In this document: one piece after another, positions 1-10,800 of the stretch
Layout: every line of letters begins with the position of its first letter
Position numbering within the stretch: position 1 is the first letter of the stretch
Assembly: GCA_905147135.1 (NCBI GenBank)
Contig: LR990045.1
Location: 18,700,173 to 18,764,172 of the forward strand
DNA: 64,000 nucleotides
Direction of reading: 5' to 3'
DNA from: Blastobasis lacticolella
Taxonomy: Eukaryota; Arthropoda; Insecta; Lepidoptera; Blastobasidae
Made by a program: the position numbers and the translations under genes
The notes under the pieces: generated by a model
The model's input: the letters and a program-made list of their open reading frames with translations, nothing else
Told to the model about the DNA's origin: nothing
Database searches by the model: none

Positions 1-934
1 TATAGGGACCATGCTCCGTCCAACTTGACGATAATGAGTGATTATTCACCTCCTCGCTGGCGTCATCACTATCAGCCGACTCCCGCTCGATGTAATGGTT
101 CGTGTACGATGTCGACTCGTCTCTCAGTCTCGGGCACATCTTTTTTAAATGCCCCTCTCGGTTGCAAGCACGGCACACGTATCTCTTGACCTTGCATGCG
201 TCGAAACCATGATCTCCTCCGCATGCGCGGCACTCGCGCGGCCGTTCACCTCGCTGCGGCCAGCGGGCGGGCGCGCGGCCAGCCTGTCTCGCCGACGCCG
301 GCGCCGCGGCGCGCTGCGGCCGGTCCCGCCAGCGCGGCCGCTCCGCACGCGGCGCCGCCGACGCCAGCGCGTGCACCTGCACCGCCGGCCCCGTGTCAGC
401 CGCCGCCGTGGCCCGTCCGTCTACCAGCGCGGCATTTTTCTCGGCCGTCTCCATTGCCACCGCCAGCTTGACCGCGTTGTCGAACTTTAAATCGTCCTCG
501 ACCAACATACGCTGTCGAAAACTATCACTGTACAGACCGCACACAAATTGATCGCGCAGACTTTCCGAGAGCCAAGTCCCAAAATAACACGACTTCGACA
601 ACCTCTTAAGGTCCGCCACGTACTCCGTTATACCCTCACTGTTTAATTGTTTACGTTGCCTAAACTTATACCGTTCCGTCAACACACTCGTTTTAGGTAG
701 TAGATGATTATTTAAAATGTCCACCAACTCTTTAAATGTTTTACTCGACGGTTTGTCGGGAGTGCATAAATTAACTAACAAGTCGTACGCGTCACCACCC
801 ATGACTGTTATCAAAATCGGCACCTTTTTGTCTTCCTTAACTTCATTCACAATAAAATATTGTTCTAGCCGCTCGACGTATGACCTCCAATTGTCCTTTA
901 GCACGTCGAACGGTCCAATCTTGCCCACCGACAT
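1..934 (-). CDS. gag: Ty3-type (mag-like) LTR retrotransposon Gag, open at window edge
   Basis: Reading leftwards from the ATG at 934-932, the frame stays open for about 311 codons and runs off the left edge, so the rest of the element lies outside. The N-terminal 200 or so residues look like a Ty3 capsid, with a tryptophan/arginine start, an 'LLVNL' helix and a 'YVADLKRLS' stretch. A low-complexity Ala/Arg/Pro linker follows. Two zinc knuckles come next, CRACGGDHGFDAC (CX2CX3HX4C) and CRACNREGHLKKMC (CX2CX4HX4C), then an acidic Ser/Asp/Glu tail. Gag packages the element RNA in the cytoplasm. The frame has no stop or frameshift, unlike the dead relative at 14.75-19.85 kb. It is antisense to the host gene and sits in an intron upstream of the first visible exon. 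Confidence 0.85.
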   Translation of the reverse strand, partial: MSVGKIGPFDVLKDNWRSYVERLEQYFIVNEVKEDKKVPILITVMGGDAYDLLVNLCTPDKPSSKTFKELVDILNNHLLPKTSVLTERYKFRQRKQLNSEGITEYVADLKRLSKSCYFGTWLSESLRDQFVCGLYSDSFRQRMLVEDDLKFDNAVKLAVAMETAEKNAALVDGRATAAADTGPAVQVHALASAAPRAERPRWRDRPQRAAAPASARQAGRAPARWPQRGERPRECRACGGDHGFDACKVKRYVCRACNREGHLKKMCPRLRDESTSYTNHYIERESADSDDASEEVNNHSLSSSWTEHGPY

Positions 935-1048
935 TTTTTTTGCACAGGTTTAACACTTTCACCAACGATCAAAGTTCACCCCGAATTTCCGTCAAACACT
1001 TCTATTTTTTTATTTTTTTTTTGCAAAAATACACGCTATGGGTCAGTG

Positions 1049-1058
1049 CTCGTCGCCA
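1049..1058 (-). promoter_or_regulatory. primer-binding site of the Ty3 element (tRNA-Ser-like)
   Basis: On the minus strand this reads TGGCGACGAG, complementary to the 3' end expected for an insect serine tRNA (acceptor end CUCGUCGCCA). It lies about 115 bases before the gag ATG, two bases inside a possible LTR end (CA at 1062-1061). Its position and sequence fit priming of minus-strand DNA. The tRNA identity comes from memory of tRNA-Ser acceptor stems. Confidence 0.6.
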
Positions 1059-1060
1059 AA

Positions 1061-1345
1061 TGAAATGTTTGTTAGTTCAGTAGCAGTTCACAGGTAATTA
1101 GCGGAGCGCAATTAAACACGTCTTCTTGGTACAATCGTATAATGCAAGACAGCGAATGGCGGTACATATAAAAACTTATTTTGACATCTACCCCAAACAT
1201 CACAATTATATTCAAATATTTTCTAACTATTGAACCGAAGTTAATTAAACAAAGCATATCGATTAAACTAGTTTTCAAATATAAAAAATCGGATCGAAAT
1301 CAGTTCGTTCGTTCGGGAAGTACACATACTTAAACGGGAGACACA
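1061..1345 (-). mobile_element. probable 5' LTR and leader of the Ty3 element, outer end uncertain
   Basis: The inner LTR end would be the CA at 1062-1061, next to the primer-binding site. The outer end cannot be fixed because the partner LTR lies outside the window. TGTGTCTCCC reading leftwards from 1345 is one candidate start. A TATA-like stretch (minus strand TTTTATATG near 1165-1173) would suit an LTR promoter. No coding potential is seen from here to the exon at 1769. Confidence 0.35.
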
Positions 1346-1768
1346 GGCGTACACGTCAACGCCCTTTTTTTTCGTTGGGGGTTAAAAAGGAACTACCACG
1401 CTGCCGTTTTTTTAAATGAGACAGTTTAATAAAGCATTTATCGTGCAAAATGGAATGGGTAAAAGACATGAAGAGAACTTAATATGTCGTTTGACTTTTG
1501 TTCGTATAGGTATGTACCTAAATAATCACTGAAAAGGGCAAGTCTGCGATTCCCAAGAAGCGATAAACAGCCTGTATAGGTCGTGTCATTCAATCTCTGC
1601 TTTGCTTAACCCTGTGTAAAGAAAGAATGTTGTATGTGTCAATGACGTCTGCGTCCCCAACAGCCTAACTAAATAAATCATCTTCACACCAGCGGTAAAT
1701 TCTAGCTTCTATCAGGGTCCTAACCTGAGATCCTAAACAAATATGTGAACGGTATTTTTGTTTGTCAG

Positions 1769-1870
1769 AGAACGTGTGCAAATGCAAGACGAAGGAGGTG
1801 TATGTGCCGCCGGTCCGCCGCCCGATGAAGCCCGTGGAGGGGCCCGACGACCCCTATTTCGTGGAGTTCG
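1769..1870 (+). CDS. ASH-domain gene, first visible exon
   Basis: The acceptor is tttgtcag and the donor is G|gtgagt. It enters with two bases completing a split codon and leaves in phase 1. It encodes a Cys/Lys start followed by 'VPPVRRPMKPVEGPDDPYF', a proline-rich linker. The upstream partner exon is outside the window, beyond the antisense Ty3 element. Confidence 0.7.
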
Positions 1871-4800
1871 GTGAGTGGTACTACCCCACACGGAAACCAC
1901 TATACACTAAAGTGTAATCCACAATAAACCGAGCACGGAAACTCACCCGCCACGGCGAAACCAGCGGTGGCGTGACGGGTCAGTTTCTAATCCATAGTAC
2001 AGAGTAATAAACCTAACAGAGAGTAAACGCCTTATAACCGCGTTTTAATAGGTACACTATAACAAACGCAGGCGTAAGCTGCATCGCGTATTCAGATAAA
2101 CTGGTTCTGCGAAACAGCCGCCTAAGCACAGAATATTAATTAAATCCTTACCTTAGGTCTTAGTCCTAAAAAATATCACTGACCTGTCGATTTCACTATG
2201 TAACTTCAAAAGTCTTTAACTGTAAAACAAATGTTCTGCATTTGAAATGCATGCCAACAAAATTGCGAGACGGACTTTAGTGCCTGTCTGTATCGAGAGC
2301 ATGAATTTAGATGAAATGCAACGGAACTGCTACCGATATTGCAGCTGGCAAACCCCCATTTACTGTAGAATTATAGTACCTATATGTGTATTGTGGCCCT
2401 CGCATAGTCTGTTCATTTGAAAATCCGTCCTTTTGCGACCATTAATTTTTTAGTATGTAGTTAATTGCTGTATATGTGCTAGTCCGGGGAGTTATTCACG
2501 CCAATGTTGACGCTAATCCGAGGCCACATCGTAGTAAAATTATGCGCAAACTGCGTACCTAGCTGGATACTGGATGCGGCAAGCCAGTTGCTGGTGTTCA
2601 TTAGTGGAGTCCTTTCTCCAGCCGTGGATTAGTGATGATGATGATAATTATGATGATGATCATAGTGACATCCCCGCCGCCCATGACGCGCGTGTGCTCC
2701 TGCGGCGCGGTGTGCGCGCCGACGCTGCCGATGTACGAGTCGGCGCCTTCCCTCCAATTGTGCGCGGTGGCGGTCCGCGGGGCGGCCTCCCGCTACGTCA
2801 CGCTGCGGAACCCGGGAGAGCTGCCGGCCGAGTGGCGCGCGGTGGTGAGGCGGTGGCCGCGCGAGGAGCCCACCACGGCCGCAAGGCTCGGCGACCCGGG
2901 TAACGCACGTTTCAATAGACACTGGCAAAACATCAGGTTACCCTGTTAATACTTTTTAGGCTGTTTTCCATGCGAAACATAGGATAGGCAAGCTTCCGGC
3001 TGATGATTTCTTGAGAGAAGTACGAGTATATACATTTTGATTCATCTATAAAGCAAAATGATAAGTATCAACTTCTGAAGTCTAAAAAGCTTATTGGCTC
3101 ACTCGTTATAAGTACGTCAAAGATTTCCGTCTCATTGGTCACTGAGTCAATGAGTTGTCATTTCCAAATTTAATTAATTAGATCATGCGAAAAAAGTCCC
3201 GGAACAGAGAGAGATAAAATATCAAGAGTTAAATTTAGGGCCTCCCCTATTTTCCTCCTCTTTGTCCACGCGAATGTTGTTTATCTCTTTTGACTGATTT
3301 CAATGTGCGTTAGTTTACTTGATCTATGACTTCCTGTCACCAAGATTTGTGAAAAGAATGCCCATGCCTTAACAGCGGGCCGATTGTGGGGTTGATTCTG
3401 ATGGTAATGCGTTGAGGATTGAAGCAGGAAGTCTAGTTTAAACGCTATCGTAGGATCATTCGAGGCGTCATTTATTTTTGGATATTAAACAAGCGTAAGC
3501 AACCTATGTATCACATGGTTGTTGCCCTTGTCTTTGCCGGCAAACAACGGTCACCACCCACCGGTACATATCAATATATTACGGTCTTTTAATATAGTAC
3601 AAAAGAAAAATTTGCTGGAACTACTGAGCTGACGTCTAGAAATCTAATCACTCTAATCGGAAGCTGCATAATTGCCGAGTGTCACAGGGTAGTTTTGGTC
3701 CCGGAAAAATTATACGATCCTGATGATTAGTTTTTCAAAAACATTCGAATTGCTCTTGTTAAACCGCCTGAGTAGCAAGACTTCAAAAAAAAAGATACTT
3801 AATTTTCCTATCACCTCATAAAAATTTGGGCAGTTATGATTCCAAAATCCATCAGATAGAGCTACTGTGATGTAAGATCGGCTGTCAAAAGCAAGCCAAA
3901 GCTGGAATGGATCCGTCATTTTACAGCTGTTGTGTCTGCCCAATAGCGCGGCATCAACTTACGGCTCAGTAGCACCATCTGGTGTATGAAATCGGAAACA
4001 CCCTCATTGGTCGGTATGTATCAGCCGCGGCGTGGCTCGGCGCGGGCCCGGCGGGCGTGTGGGTGTCGGCGCGGCCGGCGCGCGGCGAGCTGCCGCCGGG
4101 CGACGAGCAGCGGCTGCTGGTGCGCGCCGGCGGCGACTGCTGGGGACTGTACCACGACCAGCTGCTTATACAGGTGGGCTGAGACCGTGCTGAGTGTAGT
4201 GGTCTCTGTGCTTTGTATTTCACTCCTCCCACCTGGTGCTTGTTCATTATTTTTTTGCAGCTTCCTACGTATTAGTGCGAGTGCTCGTTAGCTTTAACAC
4301 ATCTGCTTTAAAGGAAACCCTCTATTTATTTATTAAAATTTAATGTACAAAATGGTACAATGGCGGACATAAAGCTAAAATAGTATTATTTTATTTATTT
4401 TATATTATTTGGAAAACAAACAGCTTATAATTACAATGAGTCTACCATTATTTACTGGACTATTACAATAGTAGTCTGACTGAAGTCTCGTTGTAGTCTC
4501 GTAGTACTCAACTGCTGTAATCGCACTCCCTGACATACTCGTAGATGCGATAACATATTTTCATTACATTGTCAGATAGAACACCTGGAGCCGCTGGTCA
4601 TCGACGTGTGGGTGGAGATCGTGGGCTCGCCGTTGGAACTCGCCCTGCAGCCGCCCCACCCTATCCCGCCCCCAGAGCCCGTCTCGACCTGCCCAAAACC
4701 AACCGGGGTCCCGACGCTCTGGTGGGTTTTCTTGACTCACAGAAGAAGAAAGAAGCTCAAGAGTAGGGTAGAATCTCATTAGGTGATCATGTACCGGCAG

Positions 4801-7800
4801 TGGTAGGACGGTTCCGTAAAAGATGGAGCTACAACAGAAAAATTAGTTGGAGCATGGAGATGCAGGCTTGTTTTAACTGATAGCGAATGGATATTACAGT
4901 GGATGTGGATGTTTTCCCGTCATTAAAGTAAAAGTATCAAATTTAGCCGACCCAAATGGATAACCCGCGGTATAAGAATTTGTAGTTAAAGAAAACGAGA
5001 GATGTTATGGAACTATAGAAGAACATCGAGTTTAATCACAAAGGAAACATTTAAAACATACAGCAAAAGATTAAGACAGATTGTAAAATTGACACAAAAA
5101 TCTCAAAATAACTATCTCATAAAAACAGCTCGAAATAAATCAAAAGCTGTTTGGAAAATTATAAAAGCAAATAATCCGAAACTGCCTAGACATGGAATAC
5201 CGTATATAAAACCTTACAATAATATTAAAAATCCTAAAAATATTGCACAAACTTTTAATGACCATTTTTTAAATCAAGTAGAACCATCAAATATAAACAT
5301 GCATAGCAATACATGCAGGTACGATAGTCCTAAGTCAATGTTCATGAGTCCAACGGGACCCTTTGATGTTTTCAAAATAATAAAGGATCTAAAAGATACA
5401 AATAGTACAGGATACGACGACATATGTACTAAGGTAATCAAATCGGTAGCTATAATAATTGCACCAATTTTAAGTGACATTATCAATAAATGTATAGAAC
5501 ATGGAATATTTCCTGAAAACCTTAAGATCTCAATAATTAAACCATTATATAAGAAAGGAGATAAACGAAATTTAGGTAACTATAGACCAGTTGCGTTAAT
5601 TCCAATTTTTTCCAAAATTATTGAAAGGGTTATGTACAATAATTTATATTCATATCTCGAGAAAAACAATATTATATGTGAAGAACAAAAGGGATATAGA
5701 AAAAATAAATCTATTGATTCGGCATTGTATAGTTTCTTAGAGAAAATATATTCATGTATGGATGCGGGGAATCCAGTCCTGGCGCTTTACATGGACTTAG
5801 CTAAGGCATTCGACTGTGTCAGACATGATTTGCTATTAGATAAACTCAGTGTCTATGGAGTTAGAGGGAAATGTTTACAACTTATAAGTTCATACCTAAA
5901 TGAAAGAAAGCAGATTACATGTATTACTGGTCTTTGTCAGAAAACTAAAACAGAAAAAGTTTATTCGTCTACACCAGGGGTTGTGCGGTATGGAGTTCCC
6001 CAAGGCAGTGTATTAGGACCACTACTATTCCTAATATACATTAACGATTTTCCTAAATCAACACAATAATTCATGGCTCTATTTGCAGACGATAGTACTG
6101 TCGTGTTTACTGGTAAAAATTTAGAGGACATTGTCGATACCATTAACAGTAATTTAAAGTCCATGACTGATTGGCTAAAAGCGAATAACTTAAAAATTAA
6201 TATAAATAAAACATTAATAATGAATTTCCGTCAAAGGCAAAGAAATAATATTGAACTTGGCATTAAATATCAGGGCATAAAAGTTGAAGAAACGAAAGTA
6301 ACAAAGTTTTTAGGTCTGTTTATAGACAACAACATGAGATGGCAAACTCAGATTGACATGGTATGTAATAAAATTCACCAGATGTCATATGCCTTATACA
6401 TGCTAAGTAAAGTTGTGAATAAGAACGCTCTAGTAACGGCCTATCATGGCTATGTGGCATCCGTAATAAAATATGGGATCATTTTTTGGGGAAACACTAC
6501 CAATAAGGAAGCAGTGTTTGTAGCGCAGAAACGGTGTATAAGAGCAATTTGTAACCTAAAACAATTAGATTCATGTCAACCACATTTTAAAGAATTAAAA
6601 ATTCTTACAGTGCCTTCATTGTATATCTTGGAGGTTGCTACATTTGTAAGATTGAATTTACATATCTTTACGTTTGTTACAAGAAGCCGCCGATGTGACC
6701 AGTTATGTTTGATTTCGTCGAGAACAGCCTTGTTACATAAAAGTTTATTTGCAATGGCGCCAAAAATTTATAATAAAGTGCCTAAACGCATTCGAGATGC
6801 CGAAACTTTTAGCGAATTTAAGAGACAAAGAATTTTTTGATGGAACGATGTTACTATTCAGTGAATGATTATTTATCTGACACGAAAATTTAATTTAAGT
6901 AGGTACCTAATTGAAATTGTTTGGTAGAGTAATTGACATTTGTTAATTTATTTGTTTGACATATTCAATAATTAGTTTGTAGATCATTGACATTTTATTT
7001 ACATATTTGATTATTTCGGTTTATTTTGTATATTAATTGTTAGAATTAGACACATTTAATCTCAATTAGATTGACATATAATTATGTAACTCGCTAAGCC
7101 TTAAAAGGCAACTAATGTGATCAAATATTTGTATTAACACCAATGTAACCATTAGAGAGCGAATGAATAAATAAATTATGAATTATGTCCTTGATCAGAC
7201 GTCAGTTGAGAGCAGCCATGTTTTTATTTTGACACAATTTCTGAACAAGCGCGCTACCCCCTGACAGTAAGCAGCCCCTGAACCTATGGAGTTTTGTAAT
7301 ATTGGGTGTATCACTCGCTGTTTGCTGAAATTAAAATTATTATCATACTATATGCACAAGGAAAACCAATAAGAATCATTTCACCAATGTATGTAGGCGT
7401 CATCGTCGACGATAAAAATAATTATAGTGAAAACGATAATAGCGACAACGATAACAAGGAACGACGAAAACCCATGACTGACCAGGAGGATGAGCGATTA
7501 TGACGATCACGATGTCTTGTCGCAGGGTGTCAGTGTCGGATACGGAGCGAGTGGTCCGAGCGCGCAATACGTCCCGCAGCGCGTTGGCCGTGCAGGCGTA
7601 TCTGTTCCGCGAACCAGGTAGGTGCATTCTTTGTTTTAAATATTCTTATAATCTTTTTGCAGGGAGGCAGTAAATAGCAGAATCGCTTGCGCCTATTAAA
7701 TCGCTTAAAAAGTTACTTTGGCAAGTTGCCTGTTCTGCCGCATTCGGTTACATCCAATTAATGAGGGAGGAAGGGAGCTAACACATTTCACACATAGGTA

Positions 7801-10800
7801 AAACGACTAAAACTTTCTGCTCAATAATATTTACGTGGACAAAAGAGAACATTTTTGTAATACATTTAAAGCATTGGAATAATCGCAAAATGTCAAAATC
7901 GTATTTTCCAATTCTACAAAAAGCTCCCAACACAGGCTGATGATGACCATCACAAGATCAGCAAAACTTTTTGAATACCCGTTCCTGAATAGCTTGCATC
8001 CTCGCTGTACAGACAAGGCGCGCTGCGTATTGCCGTTCCGACTCTACCTGCGGTTCCTGGACTTACCGCCACGCGAGTGTCCGTGCCGGCGGACGGACGA
8101 GCGCGCGGGCGAGTCGGACTGCAGCCGGTCTGCGTCTACCGTGGTGGACACCGGCGTCGAGCTGTATCTCGCGCCAGACTTCGGAATGCAGGACGACGGG
8201 TACTTCAAGGTAAGCCATGTCTACATATGCTTCTAAGTCAAAGGCCTTTGTTTGTCAAGTATGAAGATAAAGGCTGACATTCTTCTACTTTTGGAAATGA
8301 TATTTGAATAATTCTGCCCGATGGTAAGCCTAGTGACTATAGTAGTTGTTATGCGAATTATTCGCGCATTTTCCTTTCACTTTATACGGCTTACACGAAC
8401 CAATATACCAATAAGCAGTTTCACAAGAAGATAGCCAGCCAACTGAGCTCACCGAACATATGCTAATCTTAGTATATGTAAATCGATTTGTCACTCATAA
8501 GAATCATCCTACGCAGCTTAGATGGATTCACTCTCCCACCGCACAAAGTTGAGTTTAAATAAGAACTAAAACATTACGATTCGCGTTCCACTAAATTTGT
8601 CCACGCTTAAAACGCCTAATACTGTTGGCAATGCGAAGTTTACCAAGATCTTCCGCTGGAGACCCGAAGACTGGTATAACAGTTTAGGGCCCCCTGACGG
8701 TATTGATTAAAACGCAGGTGGAGCCCGAGTGTATGGAGGTGGCGGCGGGTGCGGCGGGCGAGTGGCGCGTGAGGCTCGCAGATGTGGCACGCCGGGAGCC
8801 CGCGGCGGCCGCATGGGAACAGCTGCTCGTGCTCAGGATGCTGCCACTGCAGCCGCAGGGGTAAGGGTGGGAAAAGATGGTGATAGGAGGAGGAGAAAAC
8901 TGGCTTCTGTTTAGCTACCTACCAGGAACTGCAGCGATGATTCATTAAGACTACTGAGTTTTGACACTCAGGTACGATCGAGGACAAGCTAAACTGTCTT
9001 GGAACTCGCAAGAAAAGAGCTTCAGAAGAGGGCCTAAGAACGATGGATAGACTTCACTGAATTGGCTGCGAATGCCAACGGCATACAACGCGAGGGTGCT
9101 GAAGACCGCGGCATAAATAGGAGCAGTATCCTAGCAGAAGCCGGGATAGAGACTAAAACGATATTGATGATAATTATAAGTCTTGCTCTGCCTAGTACGG
9201 AGTGGTACCGTCCCTTGCCGCCGCCGCTGGGGCTGCTGCTGCGCGCGGCGCCGCGCGAGCCGCGGCTGCAGCTGGCGTCGCGCGCGCTCCGGATCGCCGT
9301 GTGCGCGCTAGACCTGCCGCCCAACAACGTGCTCAGGTGATCTGTGACGATTTTGTTGTTTCGTATTTGTGTCGCAAATTGGACGATTTAACTGGCGTTT
9401 AAACGTCCAACTTCCTAAACAACTACAGTTTTTTCGGTGACTGGAAATCTGTTTGCCCTAAGCATTTTTCAAACCACTATAATTTTTAGTAATGATCGGC
9501 GCCCATATGAATATCTGAAAGATCAGGAGGGTCTCGAATGCGTTGCCCGCTTTTGAGAACGGTTAAGTAGGCTCGTTTCTTGAAGGTTCCGGAATCGTAC
9601 CGACTCGGTAATACGCAGATAAGGCATATGTCATAACAGTACTATATCTATGCTATATGCAATCCTTGTAACTTCGTTTTTCAACTAATAATCAATATCT
9701 AAATAACAACATCTTGCATGCTCCCATCCATTCCAAATGAATGAAAATCGTTACCATCTTACTAATTACATGACTTCAAAGTCTACACAACGTTTTATAA
9801 GATAGACATTTCATCAGCTACAGTTCATCAGCTAATCGCCTCCAAGTGTCCTCTCGACCAGCTGGTAGGTCATTGACACATATGTTTTTGGCCTACTTTT
9901 TTAAACAGAAGTTGAATTATTATGTCATTCTCATGAACCTGTTAAAATATTTTACACTATTATTGTTAGACCAAATATATTTGTTAACCCGAACTTCACC
10001 TCTCGCAGGGTCCGAAAGCGAATACACGCGAAGAACGTGTCCAGCGGCTGGGTGTACTGCCAGGCGCGCGTTGATGCGCCGTGGAGCCTGGTCTTAAATC
10101 GCATAAGGCAAGAGATGTTGCCGCTCACGCTGCCCCCGCATTCTTCCACAGAGGTATTTGATTACATACTTTTAACCCCTACGCAGAAAAAGGGATGTTA
10201 AGTTTGACATGAGTGAGTATCTGTGTATCTGTATGTTGTATAGTAGCTCTCTAGCGGCTAAACTGATTTCGATCGGTTTGTTTGATTCAAGTCAGTTTAT
10301 TCAGGAAGGTTGTAACCTTGTTTGATTTAAATTTATGCAGTAGCTTATACAATATTTGAGTATGTATGTGGGCCTATATAGAATAGCAGTTTAGACCCAT
10401 GGCTTTTATTTTATGCTATGTAGGGATAAGAACACTGTCTTCGTTCTCTTACCCGGTATCCAGATATGCGTGGAGATCTGCATAAACACGAACGAGGTGT
10501 GCCCGCGCAAGGCGGTCGAGGCGCCGGAGGAGGGCGGGGAGGAGCTCCCCGCGCCCCGCTACCCCCCGCGCCGCGTGTTCCGCAACCCGCTGCACTTCTA
10601 CGACGAACTGTGCTGTTTTGAGGTACGTATGTATGCGGCTTGCGTCATTTGAGGTACGTCTGTAGGCGGCTTACGTTGTTTGAGGTACGTCTTTAGGTAG
10701 ACTTAAAAATATTTTTAAAGTCTGCCTAATAGTTCTTGAGTTTAAACTTTATTCATTACTACAAACAAGCATACAAATATTTTCTCTTTATGATATTAGT

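Noticed and set aside
149..490. Arg-rich plus-strand frames near the left edge
   Set aside because: They are the antisense of the Gag Ala/Arg linker and zinc-knuckle region.
2629..2928. His/Arg-rich minus-strand frame
   Set aside because: Shadow of exon 2 and the neighbouring GAT tract.
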